Both the position numbers and the translations under genes were made by a program. A stretch of DNA of 64,000 bases from Cercophora sp. LCS_1 (lineage: Eukaryota; Ascomycota; Sordariomycetes; Sordariales; Lasiosphaeriaceae): contig JAPZLL010000011.1 in the NCBI GenBank assembly GCA_036250225.1, positions 558,001 through 622,000 of the forward strand. The letters are read 5' to 3'. The notes under the pieces were generated by a model. It did not search any database. It was not told the origin of the DNA and saw only the letters and a program-made list of their open reading frames with translations. Shown here one piece after another: positions 30,465-41,707 of the stretch; position 1 is the stretch's first letter, and the number at the start of each line of letters is the position of its first letter.

Positions 30465-31646
30465 GGCCGACGTGCGACTCGGAGGGCGGGGGAGGGGCGG
30501 AGGAGCAAGGGGCGTTCAGAAGGGCGGATGGAGTTGATGATGTTGATGGCGCATCTGCATCGGTAAACGACGCTTGTTAGGACGGAGAATGGCGTGGCTA
30601 GGACCACGGTTTGGTGCGCCACAATTCCATACGGGTTTTGGTGTGTTGCCTCGTGTCAGTGGAGGCTATGGGGTGTAAGAAAGGTAAGGGAGGCATCCCT
30701 TGCACATGTGCGTTGTGGAGGTGTCATGATGGAAGAGCAACCTCAGCACCTGACAGACGACCAACAGGGACAGTGGTGGGTTCTGCTGGGCAGATGATCG
30801 GATCGCTGATGCGCGGTTGGCTGTGGCTGGTCGCTTACACTAGACAAAGAAATCGTGGGGAAGGAGGGGTCATCCCGCTCTTGACCCCGGAATCCTGCTT
30901 GCCTGCCCAGCCTGCGCTGCCGCTCGCATTTCCAGCGCCTCCATTCTCTTTTTGGCCCATAAGCCCGTCTTGCGTGCATTGCGAAACTGTGAATACCATC
31001 CCCGCTCCGATGGCGACCTCCTCTTCCCCCAGAGTCGTCCGAGCCCATCTGCAACACAGCAACAGCGTGTGTTGACTACTATCGAAGCCTGGCATTGAAC
31101 TGCGAGACGGACAGCGAGTCAGCAAATGCTTAGTGCTGAATAGCTACCTAAACCATGATTTTCCCGAGTCAGTTACACAGTAAAAGGTGTGGTGTTCGAG
31201 GCTGGTCAAACCAAACTGGGCACACCGCCTTCACATGCTGCTCGAGTATCTCGCCTGCGGTCCGTCCAACTGTCATCGGAAATATTTGGGCGCATACTTT
31301 GGCTTGTGAACTGCGAACTGCCTACCTACTACCCGTAGTCAACAGAAATCATTCCTAATTACCACCTAGTTAGCTGTTGACGCGTCGTGCATCTCGACTG
31401 AGTTCACACCGCCCTCTTCACAGTTGAAGATGTCAGCAAAACGTTTGTTGCTGGAGAGCTGATTCCAGCCGTGCCAAGAACCCCGGTGCCCTCGGTTACG
31501 TCACCGCTGGTGATTCGAGGCCGCTAACCGAGCCCCCACCAGCAGGGCTATCAGCTGCAGAGGATCCCGACCGAGTTTGCTGGCGCGTTCAATCTTGAGC
31601 TTGATTCCATTCCCAACAGGGCCGAGTCTGCCGCCCTTGGGTCGCA
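30465..31646. other. Intergenic, divergent promoters
   Basis: This 1182-bp gap lies between the start codons of the patatin lipase (-) and the alpha/beta-hydrolase (+). Open frames here (for example 30611-31075) lack protein-like features. It should contain both promoters and leaders. Confidence 0.5.
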
Positions 31647-33168
31647 ATGGCAGAGCCGGAGTGCAGCTCGTCAAGCATGCTCCCAGAGCCCACACTCACA
31701 TTTACGTTACCCAGCCTGCACGATGCGCTCCCACTCGACTGCCGCGTTTACCACCCGCACTCCCTCTCCGCGTCACCCAGAGCCCCTCCATGGCGCAAAC
31801 ACGCTGCCATTGTTGCCCACCCTTACGCGCCCCTTGGCGGCTGCTACGATGATCCGGTAGTCGATATAGTCGCGGGAAATCTCCTGCGCCTTGGTTTCCT
31901 TGTTGGCACCTTCAACTTCAGGTTCGGGCCGTGTCTTTTTTCGCCGGTGTTTGGTTCCCTGCGAGTCGCTGACAAGATCTGCGACCAGAGGCGCCCATGG
32001 CTCCGCCGGCCGAACGTCTTGGACGGCCAAGGCTGAAAGCGCCGACTACATGACTGTGGTTGGCTTCGTTTCACACTACGTGCACTTCCTCGATCCCTTC
32101 GTCCCGCTCACACCCGGCTCGCCGATTTCTCGAGACTACGGCAACGGTCCAAATGGATCCCCCCATGTGCCACAGGTGACGCTATCGCCGCCTGGCTCCC
32201 CTTCAAAGAGGATCTCCCCGCTTCCCTCGCCCACATTTCCAAACGGCACACCGGGAAATGACACGCCGGTTCTGCTGCTGGCTGGCTACTCGTACGGCGC
32301 CATGATCACGACAAACCTTCCCCCGCTTGAGTCAATCCTGGCCCAGTTTGATACTCCGGCGTGTGGTTCTTCAGCGGCCGAGGCCAGATTGCGCGCGCAA
32401 CATCTAGCGGAGACACAAAATGTCATTCTGGCAAGCGCCAGGGCGGCCGTCGTTGACAGCCAGAAACGGCGGTCTTACAGAAAATCCCTCGGCCTCCGCG
32501 TTGGCGGAGACGAAGACAACCGGAAAAGCCACGACTCGAAGCGTTCGTTCTCCCTCGACCTCGAAGACAGGATTCACAAAGGAGTGACGGAGCTGAAGAC
32601 GAAGATCTCGCACCGCAAACGGCTGGTCAGCGCAGATCAAGGAGCGGGCGAGATGGTTCAGGAGCCGATAAGCCCTAACAAGGCCACAGAAACGGTGACC
32701 CCAGTAGCCCCAGAGCATTTGCTTCCAGTCCAGGGCCACATTGCTTTCCATGCCGCATATTTGCTCATATCGCCGCTCCAAGGGGTAGTCACTAGTCTTG
32801 CCACCATGTCGTTTCCGTCTCCGTTGGGGAGCATATCCCGGAGAATACCGACCCGGAGCTTTTCATGGTCCGCAACCAAAAACACGCCTCCCAGTGAGGA
32901 GCTGTTTCCTAGGCGCCCAGCTTTGGTGGAAGCGGAATCGAAGCTGTGTGCTAACCCAACTCTTGCTATCTATGGAGACCGCGATGGCTTCGTCGCCGCG
33001 CGGAAGCTGCGAGACTGGGCTACGCGACTACAAGAAGTCCCGAACTCAAAGTTCCGTGCCCATGAAGTTTCCGGGGCTGGTCACTTTTGGGTTGGCAGTA
33101 CCGCTCTGATCATGAGAGACGCCATCAGAACCTTTGCAGAAGGAGTGCTCAGGGATCAAGTCATCTGA
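31647..33168 (+). CDS. Alpha/beta-hydrolase superfamily protein
   Basis: The spliced protein is 484 residues with one 67-nt intron at 31922-31988 (CGCTGAC branch, GACCAG end). Splicing joins GTFNFR to GAHGSAGRTSW, the glycine-rich turn expected after strand 3-4 of the fold. The nucleophile elbow is LLLAGYSYGAM (Ser193), the candidate acid is in IYGDRDGFV (near 421) and the histidine is in VSGAGHFW (near 457), so the triad is complete and in the right order. A long insertion of about 220 residues, partly basic and Ser-rich (for example KSHDSKRSFSLDLEDRIHKG), separates the elbow from the acid; this may be a lid or a disordered loop. No signal peptide is seen. The substrate is not predictable. 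The HSL-family esterase stop lies only 53 bp beyond this stop, on the other strand. Confidence 0.85.
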
Positions 33169-33221
33169 ACCTCTTCGATTCAACACGCCATCGTCTGTCT
33201 ACTTCTGCTCCCTACACTAGC

Positions 33222-34199
33222 CTAGAAGTCGCTTAGCGCAGCTACCCGGTTCTGGTCTGCCCTCTTCGAGACGGGAATCTGCGACGCGACAAACTCCCAT
33301 CCGTGAGGCAATCCTGGATACAGATGGAGTTCAACATCGACATTCGCCTTGGCCAGCCGTGCGGCGAAGTCGATATCCTCGTCCCTAAACAAGTCTAGCG
33401 ACCCGACATCCACATACGTCCTGGGGAGTCCGCTTAAATCCTTAGCCCTTGCCGGCGCCGCATAGGGCGACACATCTCCCTCGACACCCTTTAGATACGC
33501 TCCCCACCCGAGCTGATTGTGCTTCGCCGTCCACGTTAAAAACGGCGCCAGCGGGTCATCCTCCTTGATCGTCGTCCGATCGTCCAACATGGGATAGATG
33601 AGCACGAGTCTCGCCAGCGCCGGACTCAACCCCTTATCCCTCGCCATCAGCGCGGCACCTGCAGCGAGTCCACCGCCAGCACTGGCGCCGCAAAGCCCAA
33701 TCCTCTCCTTGTCGATTCCCTCCTCGCTTGCATACGCATGAAGCCACTCCAGTGCGGAATAGACATCTTCCACCGGTGTGGGATACGGATGCTCAGGCGC
33801 GAGTCGGTAGCCGACGGCATACACAGTCACTGCCGCCGCCGCAGCGTAGTTGAAGATGCCTGGCTTGAAGACTTGCACGTTACCGGCCACCATGCCGCCG
33901 CCGTGGATGTAGAGAACAGCGGGCCCGCGGGTGGCGTTGGGCGGCGTGAAGCGGTAGAGCGGGAGGGACGTCCCATCTTTGGCTGTAAAGTGCAGCGTTG
34001 TCTCTGCGATATCTGAGGGCACGGGGGCCATGGAGCTACCGACGCTGAGAATGAAGTCGGTTGTGGCGCGCAGGTCGAAGACGTCCTTGGGAGGCGGTTG
34101 GGGGCTTTGACCGCCGGGGATGGCGGAGATGGTGCGGAGGAAGTCGGGGTCGTAGCGGAGGGCGCCGGTGCCAGAGGTGGTGGTCGATGCGCCGGACAT
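33222..34199 (-). CDS. HSL-family (alpha/beta-hydrolase 3) esterase
   Basis: A 325-residue carboxylesterase of the hormone-sensitive-lipase group, which cleaves short-chain esters. I start it at ATG 34199 (MSGASTTTSG). The frame continues to 34349, but the added 50 residues are basic and not family-like. The oxyanion motif HGGG is at 99-102, followed by GYRLAPEHPYPTPVED at about 130-145. The nucleophile motif GASAGG is at 171-176 (Ser173), the acid lies in VGSLDLFRDE and the histidine in GLPHGWE near the C-terminus. There is no signal peptide, so a cytosolic enzyme is expected. It is convergent with the upstream alpha/beta-hydrolase and lies in tandem with the copper amine oxidase gene on the same strand, 542 bp apart. 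No functional link is evident. Confidence 0.92.
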   Translation of the reverse strand: MSGASTTTSGTGALRYDPDFLRTISAIPGGQSPQPPPKDVFDLRATTDFILSVGSSMAPVPSDIAETTLHFTAKDGTSLPLYRFTPPNATRGPAVLYIHGGGMVAGNVQVFKPGIFNYAAAAAVTVYAVGYRLAPEHPYPTPVEDVYSALEWLHAYASEEGIDKERIGLCGASAGGGLAAGAALMARDKGLSPALARLVLIYPMLDDRTTIKEDDPLAPFLTWTAKHNQLGWGAYLKGVEGDVSPYAAPARAKDLSGLPRTYVDVGSLDLFRDEDIDFAARLAKANVDVELHLYPGLPHGWEFVASQIPVSKRADQNRVAALSDF

Positions 34200-34741
34200 T
34201 GTGGCTGTTGTTTTTGATGCTGAAACTCTTTGTTGGACTGTGAACTGGAAGTTGTCGGTGATAGTAATCTGATGAGGGGGAATCTGGGGCCGGATCCACG
34301 TCCCCTTTATACCCAGCCTGTGTCTCTTTTTGTCCCGAGTTTGGCCCATACGCTCGGTACCGTCGAACCCTTCGGCGTCGCGCTGAAACGACGGGTCCGT
34401 CGTCCGCTGCGAAGCGGCCCGTTGCGGGGTCGGAATTTACACTTGCCATCTGTGCGGCCGCACTGTCCGCATGCATTGCTCGCTCAGGTCGCTCGCATCT
34501 TGGAGCTTGCCAAAAGTCGCGCCAAGACAAATTTGTCAGCTCCCAGCCGCGACGGGCAGCCCTCTCGGTCTTCGGGGCTACTTGTTCTCATGGACAAACT
34601 GGACACATACGCAACCATGCGGCGTTTCAACTTCGCTGCCATCAACATTGGTAATCTGATTGCATTCATTCATTGCATTACAAACCCCCCATCCACCAAC
34701 GCGCTTGACAGCTCTCGTATTTACGGGGCTTGGTCTAGGTT
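34200..34741. other. Intergenic, esterase promoter
   Basis: This 542-bp gap between two minus-strand genes holds the esterase promoter and the amine oxidase 3' UTR. The open frame extending from 34199 to 34349 is judged noncoding. Nothing else seen. Confidence 0.5.
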
Positions 34742-37316
34742 CTATGTAATCGACTCGGTCTCCCAAAACGGATTCGCCGGGTCAAAGGGGAACTTTCTTG
34801 TTACCAAATCCCCTGTGTACCCCTCCAGGTCGGGTCTCACGGGCGTGTAATTCAGCGCGCAAGTGGCTCCTTCGGTCGCGGCGGCATCAAATTGCCCAAA
34901 GGTCTCGACCGCGGTCGCGACTCCCTCCTCGTACTCAATTCGCACCTGGTTGACCGTTCGGCGACTCTCGTCTCCGACAAAGTAGTTACTGGGCATGAAC
35001 TGCACGCTGCTGTGCGCCGTGGTCATGACGGTGTTGGGTAGATCGCCCGTGTGCGGGATGTGATGCATGCCGAGGTTGACCCAGAGCACGAGGTCCTCGT
35101 CGCGGAGGGGCTCGCCGTCAAAGAACTTGGAGAAGTCGACGGGCGGGTCGTAGACGTCCTGGCTGTTCATGGGATGGGCGAGACGGGGCTCCGTGTCCTT
35201 TTGCTTGGTGACCTGGAGGTCGTATTCGGCCCACAGGGCGGCGTTGGCCAGATTGGAGCTGTTCTTCACCGTGAGGTGGGCGGTGCCGGCGTAAGGAAGG
35301 ACGCGGTAGCCGCGGTATTCGCCGTAGGCGTTGGTCGCGTTTTCGTTGACCACAATGACTTGGGTGTTGCCGTTGGGGCCCCAGTTGAAGCGGGACGTGT
35401 CCTCGGACTCGATGAAGGAGCGCTCGAGTTTCATGGTGTTGCGGGTCTTGCCCTTGGACCACGAGTAGGCAGAGGTTGTGGGGACCATGGCGAGCAGCTC
35501 GATCGAGTTGGAGGTGCCGAGAATGTCAAAGTCGGCCTTGAAGTTGAGGACGTGGTCGTGCATGGAGCCCGAGAGCGAGTCGTGGATCTGGAAGCCGTAG
35601 TCGTCGTTCTTGGCGAAGTAGGCGGATTGGATGTAGCCCGAGGCGCGGACTTCGACCGAGATGGAACCGTCGAGGTAGAAGGAGTAGCTGAATGTGTAGT
35701 CGTAGTTACCGACTGTGGACACGTAGCGGACGGTGAAGTAGGTGTTCTTGGTGATGCTGACATACTTGCCATTTGTGTGCCGCTGCATGGCATAGTCGGC
35801 GTCGTACTCAAAGAGGCAGATGCTGTTGATGTGGGTCCGGCAGGTCTCGGAGACGTAGAAGGACGAGTTGAGATATGTGGCATGAGCTGGGCAGTCGTAG
35901 CCGGGAACAAGCTCAAAAGCATACGGCCCAAAACCGTAGAAAGTGTCCAGGTACGCGGTGCCTGACTGCATCGGATCGTTGCCTATTTCCAGTTAGGAGG
36001 ATGCACAAGAAAAAGGAAAAAGGTTGCGACTCGTGGAACTCACCGGCATAGTGCGCCAAAGCCTCTTGCAGACTCAGTTCGTACAGGATTCTCTCTCCGT
36101 TGTACTTGATGTCGTACAGGGCCATTCCAGTATCGCGGTTGAAGCCAATGTAGAAGCTGAAGCCCATCCACTCGACATACTTTTGCTCGGCGTCGATGGC
36201 ATATCGGGAGCCGGCCGGGGCGATTTGGACTGGCGGGGCGGCAAAGTCTAACTTAGGTGTCTCGCCGGCCTGGTCGGTGCCGGACCAAGCTCCCGCAACG
36301 TTAGGCTTGTTCTTGACAAAACCATCGGTGGACCACGCCTTCTTGAAGGCCTCTGTCGACTCATAAAAGATATCGTTGTAGAGCCAGCCGCCAAGCTCCC
36401 ACTTGCTAGGGTCTCTTCCAGTCACGTCGGACAGCATATAGAGACCGAGGGGCAGAATGGTTCCCGAGTCCTGGGTTGACTCGCTCGGGGTGTTCCAGAA
36501 GGCGTCCCACCTGATGACGCGGCCATCGTCCTGCCACAGGGGATCAATTCCCCAGATGACAATGGTGTCGTTATCGCTCCCAACAGCAGTGCCGTTGAAC
36601 AGGTCAAGAGTGATGTCGGCAATCTCAGCCGAGTGCACAAAAATCCATTCCAGGTAGAGGGTTTCTTGATCTGCGTCGAGGTTGCGCACGGTGCCGGCGC
36701 CGCTCACTTTGTTATACGGGTAAACAAGAGGCTCCCAGGACGTGGTGGCGTTGTCAATGGGGAGCGGCCCCACCAAGATGTCGGCATAGTGAGCATCCTC
36801 AGTGGCCCGGTTGTTCAGGAGAACGTGGGCATATTTGGTTGGCGGTTTGGCGCCTTCATCCAGATACGCAAGAGCGTCGGTCTTGTTGGGCCACATTGCC
36901 TCAACGAGGACGCTGTCTTGATTAGCCATTGCCTGTCTGTAGTACTTCATGATCACTTACATGGAGTTGTCCCACGTCCCGGCATCGTCAATGACAGTCA
37001 GGTTGAGATCTTCCTGGGCAAAGAGCCAGGCAACAACGTGAGCGGTCTCCTCGTTTGTCAACGGGGCCCACGGGTTGGCCTTTGGCGCCTTGATGGCGGT
37101 TGTGAGGGTCTCGGCACAAGGTGGGAGCTCCGCTTGCCTTCTTTGACCCTCGACAGCCTGTCTGATATGGTGTGACACCTTTTTCTTGCCGGACTGCTGC
37201 CAGACCCAAGGGTTCTTGGGCCGTGCGACCGCATCGTGGGCGAAGGAGCTCAACAACAAGGCGGAGGTGATGATGCCCCTCGGGCTAAGAGAGTTGAGGA
37301 AGCCCATTGTCGACAA
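34742..37316 (-). CDS. Copper-containing primary amine oxidase (secreted)
   Basis: Oxidises primary amines to aldehyde, ammonia and hydrogen peroxide. The spliced protein is 821 residues from exons 37316-36961, 36912-36044 and 35982-34742, with introns of 48 nt (36913-36960, GCTAATC branch) and 61 nt (35983-36043, CTAACTG branch). The N-terminus has a signal-peptide-like segment (GIITSALLLSSFAHDAVA), so secretion is likely. The catalytic base lies in YLDTFYGFG (Asp421) and the quinone precursor is the Tyr of NYDY (Tyr502). The copper ligands are MHDH (His550 and His552) plus a His in GMHHIPHTGDLP. All junctions rebuild family sequence (TWDNSIVLVEAMWPNKTD and AHYAGNDPMQSG). An internal ATG at codon 4 is an alternative start. 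The gene faces an N-demethylase-like gene across 1.8 kb. Confidence 0.93.
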
Positions 37317-39147
37317 GCTTCCGGCCAGACGCGGATGTAGACCAAGCCAGGCTGTCGCTCGTAGTGCAGGGAAGTGAGAGGTTTTATGTTCCCTAGGGCA
37401 GGTCGCAACCTCACCGAGCCCCAGCTATCCAGTCCCCGCTGACATTCCACCAGCAACTAGCTGACCCGCAGTCACAGCTTGCAGGAGCTCTTATCGACAG
37501 GGGCACCGAGTGACAGGCAGGGCGCCATTGCGAGAATGGGCCGGGCGCGGACATGCACGAGGAGCAGTTATGGACACCGGTCACGTCTCCCGGTTGCGAC
37601 CCCGCAGTCCGTACCTGCCGATGCTCACCATACCCGGGACGTAGCGGTAATACACCGTGGCATCCATGCGGGGTCATACTCATATCTGGCCCGTTTAGCC
37701 TGAGACTTCACACTGGCTCGGGTGTCATTGTGAAGAGTAATAAACGCCTCCAGGGACAGACCATAGGCCAGAACGCACGATGGGCAACATGGCGACTGGA
37801 GCGACGATGGGGGTCGAGTGTGAGGCCTTATCGCGACCCGGGGACCGGGCACCAGGACCTAGACTAGGCGCAGCGTGGGGCCGAGAGGTTGGGGCTTGCC
37901 CAGACGGCGACAAGAAACGGCCCCGGGCTCGACTCGCGGTCCGCCAGCGGCGCGATAAGGAACCAGCACCCAGTCGAGAGGCGCCAGTTCACTCGCAGGA
38001 TTGCGGGGTCAAAAGCTCCGAGGACACGGCCGACGACGATGCCGAGGATCTGCTGTTGTTGGAGGTTGTTGGGCGTTGAAACCAGAATGCCATGCCGACC
38101 GGGGAGATGAGCATTGTCTTCGACGCGCCAGCGTTTTTACACTTACCGTTACACACGCCCAAAAAAAAAAAGGGCACCAAAAACTCGGTCGGTTCTGAAC
38201 CTCAGGTCCAGAATGCGACGCTGGTGACAGTGCCGCTGCTGCCAGCCGTCGGACGTGCCGCCCTGCCTACCGCCCACATTGACCCGCTTATCATTGCGTC
38301 GCCGTGCATGTTCAGACGGTGACAGCACTCATGGCTCGCCGAAGGCTTCCAAGGTCTTATCGCTCACCCCGCACATGCGGCGCTATAGATCTTGATCGTG
38401 CTAGCCGTTGCTTGACTGGGAAGTCGTCGCGATAAGGTGGGGGTCGTTGTGCGTCGCGAAGATGGATTCCTTCCAGAACAGCACGGGGACTTCTTCGCCC
38501 GATCGGGTCAAGCTGGGGAGCTCCTGTTCTTGTTGCAGCAACGGATGTGTTGAGGGTTAGGGTTTGATCGTCAGCTCTCGTCAACCACCCCAGCATGACG
38601 TTTCGTTCCATTTTCCACAAGAAATGCGACTTCGTCCATGACATTGTTGCATGGCACAACGTTGTTCCCACATCAGCGGGTTCCAAAATCGCGCGACACG
38701 GCAATACCGCCTATGTCCAAAACCTGGGAACAGATGGCCGGTGCTTCGCATGGTTGACGCAATCCCACGCTTTGTGCTTTGTGCGACATCTTCATCCAAC
38801 CGCAATTGTTGCTTTTGCCCCTTTTCGTCGTCAGGCCAACCGCATCAACGTGCTCTTCAGTCTTCACGATGAACCAAGACGACAGCATCTCGAAATGCAT
38901 GCATAGCTTGAGGGCCGAGATCGGGACGCCGAAGATGCCGCCACGCGGATATTCATCCCGTGATTCGGCATAATACAATGACATGTCCCCCTCACATTAG
39001 TCTCTCCGAGAACCCGCAGGCGGTCCGATGCTAGACCCTGATACCCCTCTCCATGGGACCCGGTGTGTGAATTCATGACCATTATTATTTACATTTCATT
39101 CCATCCTTCAATCTCCTCTCATCTTATCATCCAAAGATATCTGGACA
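37317..39147. promoter_or_regulatory. Shared intergenic region between amine oxidase and N-demethylase-like genes
   Basis: This 1831-bp gap lies between the divergent start codons of the copper amine oxidase (-) and the HODM-like gene (+). It has only short, non-conserved open frames. A run of A at 38161-38171 is the only simple-sequence feature. It presumably carries both promoters, and its length leaves room for shared control sites. Confidence 0.5.
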
Positions 39148-40422
39148 ATGTCTTTACTCGTTGTCGTCATCATTTCCATCACAAGTGTGATCGCCCTCCT
39201 CACTTACCGCACCATCTTCTCCCGCACGCGTCCCAACGTCAACAACACCGCACCATACCGCGAAGAAAATCATCACGACAACAAGCATGACGAAAAACAT
39301 GCCGCCAAAAAGGCGCTCGCCGACCACTACGACATTACCCCTCTCCCGACGTTCTCCTGGTCAACCACACCACCCCTCCAGCTCCGCCCGTTCAAGCCAA
39401 AATACCACATCACCATGGCCCTCCAAAACACAACCCCCTCGGACCTGATCACCATGGACAACACCTACCGCTCGCGCGTCCTAGCCCGCCGCGCCACGCT
39501 CGCCACGCACCCGTCCACCGCCTTAGGCTGCACCCCGCAAGGCCACGCGCCCGTCGCGGAGCTCTACCGCTACCTCCTCTCGGTCTACCTCCCCGCCCGG
39601 TATCCCACCGTGTTTTCTCTTCAGCCGTCTTCAAACACGTTTGTCAATCTCGTGACGGGCTTGACGGCGCCGTTGAATGCGCCAGACGACCCGCTCGAGG
39701 CGTTGAAGATTCTGGGCGAGACGGTCGAGGAGGATTTGTTCCTCCTCTTGAAGCAGGGTGAAGAGAACAGGGAACACAGGAGCGTCGCGGTGGTGTGCTG
39801 TCATCCGTCGGGGTTTGATCCATCGGAGAAGGTTGGTAAGAGGCTGGCTGAGATTCACGGGCCGGTGCCGGGGTATGAGAAGATTGGGGCGAGCATGGAG
39901 CGGTTTTTTGCGAAGTTGGAGGTGGGGAGGGGGGTTAAGAGGGTTAATGTGAGTTTTCCTTCTTCTTCTTCTTCTTCTTCTTCTTCTTCTTCTTTGTTCA
40001 TTTATATCAGGAGGAAAACAAAATGAGAACAAACACAAGGAGGAGGAAAAGGGGAAGACGCACGATTGCTGACAAGTTGGGACATGCAGTGGGGAATACA
40101 GACCCATGGACGGTTATGGGCACCAAGTGGGAACCATGTGTACGACGGCGATGAGACGGACGAGCTGGAGAGCGTGGATGCCGGCGAGGCCATGTTAAGG
40201 GTTGAGCTGCAGACGCTGACGCGGCTCCCCGAGACGGGGGCAATCCTGTTCAGCTTCAAGACGTATTTGTATCCGCTGGCCGAGATCAAGGAGGAGGGAC
40301 TCGGAGGGGAGCTAGCGGACGCGATTGAGGGACTCAAGAAAGGAAACGCGCCCGGCATGTGGATTTACAAGGGGAGTGTGAGGTGGGGGCGGGCGGTTTG
40401 TGAGTATTTGCGGGCGGCGTAA
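39148..40422 (+). CDS. Haem-dependent oxidative N-demethylase-like protein (DUF3445), membrane-anchored
   Basis: The spliced protein is 377 residues, with one 141-nt intron at 39949-40089 that includes a TTC repeat. It belongs to the former DUF3445 family (HODM alpha-like), whose bacterial members use haem in a PAS-like fold to remove methyl groups from secondary amines such as dimethylamine. Residues 3-25 (LLVVVIISITSVIALLTYRTIF) form an N-terminal membrane anchor, absent from bacterial enzymes but common in fungal homologues as I recall them. The conserved core reads YHITMALQNT, LITMDNTYRSRVLARR, LGETVEEDLFLL, VCCHPSGFDPSEKVGKRLAEIHGPVPGYE, then WGIQTHGRLWAP after the intron and FSFKTYLYPL near the end. 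No reductase partner gene lies nearby. The activity is inferred from the family; the fungal substrate is unknown. Confidence 0.85.
39960..39994. repeat. (TTC)n microsatellite inside an intron
   Basis: About 35 bases of uninterrupted TTC repeat lie near the 5' end of the HODM-like gene's intron. The repeat explains the unusual intron length (141 nt against about 55 nt elsewhere) and adds a polypyrimidine run. Confidence 0.85.
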
Positions 40423-40569
40423 CGAAAGGGCGAAGACGCACACACAGGGATCATATTCGCAAAGTTCACTACGATACCTTACACACAGGGGGTTTTACAT
40501 ACGCACACCAACGCCATGCTCTCAAAGACAAAACTTGGAACCAAACGGCCCGCTCGCTCACTCGCTCGC

Positions 40570-41707
40570 TCACTTTGCCATGGCGGATGCGCCAGGGAGC
40601 TCCTTGAGCCACCCGTCCAGGTCCTCCTGCACCCGTCTCTTGATGCTGCACTTGTTCGCCTCGGTAATGGACTGCGACTTGAGCGTGGCGCAGTTGAGCC
40701 GATCTTGGATCAGGTCGCTGTTGCAGTTGGCATCCATGGCCCTTTGCAATGCGTCGCCCTTCCACCCAAAGATGTAGTCGCCGTGGTTACCGTCTTTTGA
40801 CCTCGGGTCAGCATATGTTATCAAGGCGACAAAACCACCACCACCAAAAAAAAAAAGGAGAGAAAGACTTACACCCAGTCTTATCACCAAACGACCAAAC
40901 AAACGGTTGGCCCCCATCGGCAGGCCACATGGACTTGTCGTTGAACGGCCGCGTGTCCCAGTACGTCTCGTAAAAGACCTCGGGCACGCGCACGGGATGG
41001 GTGGACGGACACTGCCTGCTGACGGGATAGGCAACATGGCTCTTGTGGTCGGGGCTGTCGACGTTCTTGCCGTCCCAGCACGTGGGGAAGCGGACCGTGA
41101 CCATGATGCCGGCGGCGCAGGTGCCGGTGGGGAAGTCGTAGCGGTAGCCGCTGCGCGTCATGCTGGACGCCAGGCAGGTGAACTGCAGCGCCGGGTTGCG
41201 GCGGGCCTCGGTCTCGGTCTTGTAGGCCGGGTCGCCCACGACCATGCGGAAGCCGGGCTTAAAGGCCGTCACCTTTCCGCTCGACAGGTAGTAAACGGTC
41301 TGGCCACCGTTGGCCGCCGTGTAGCCGAGCCCGTTGCCCACGGTCGACACGCGCTTGTAGGTGCCGTTGCGCGCGCGGAAGAAGAGCACGGCCGTCCAGT
41401 AGTTGGAAAAGTCCTCGGTGAACTGGCACGACGTGCACGTGGCCGAGGTTGAGATGTCGTGCGCCTCATGGTCCATGGTTACGTTGAAGGCATTGCCGCC
41501 TACAATTTGGTGCAGGTGCGGCGACGGCGCCTGTCCGGGGTTGACGAGGCTGTTTTGGACGGGTTAGCCTGTCCAGGAGGAAAAACAAAGAGGGGGGTTG
41601 ACGCACGGATCTAGACGGTCGACGACGAGCTGGGAGCATGAGAAGCGCAGCTGGGCGCCCTTGACGGCGACGGCGGCCGCAGTGGCCAGGAGGACGGAGA
41701 GACGCAT
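40570..41707 (-). CDS. DUF1996 secreted protein
   Basis: The spliced protein is 333 residues from exons 41707-41607, 41549-40873 and 40793-40570, with introns of 57 nt (GCTAACC branch) and 79 nt (GCTGACC branch). The N-terminus MRLSVLLATAAAVAVKGAQ is a cleavable signal peptide. The DUF1996 signature follows: LRFSCSQLVVDRLDPLVNPG and SPHLHQIVGGNAFN across the first junction. Later come the conserved CTSCQFTEDFSNYWTAVLFF, FPTCWDGKNVDSPDHKSHVAYP, PEVFYETYWDT and, after the second intron, YGNHGDYIFGWKGDALQRAM. Paired cysteines suggest disulfides. The biochemical role of this fungal secreted family is not settled; I assign none. A CGCT/CACT-rich tandem stretch lies just beyond the stop codon (about 40551-40575). 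Confidence 0.9.

Noticed and set aside
34200..34349. 50-codon upstream extension of the HSL-family esterase
   Set aside because: Basic, low-similarity residues before a well-placed ATG at 34199; better explained as leader sequence.
35051..35965. 304-codon plus-strand frame opposite the amine oxidase
   Set aside because: Val/Gly/Asp-rich antisense shadow caused by GC-biased third positions; the minus-strand enzyme is unambiguous.
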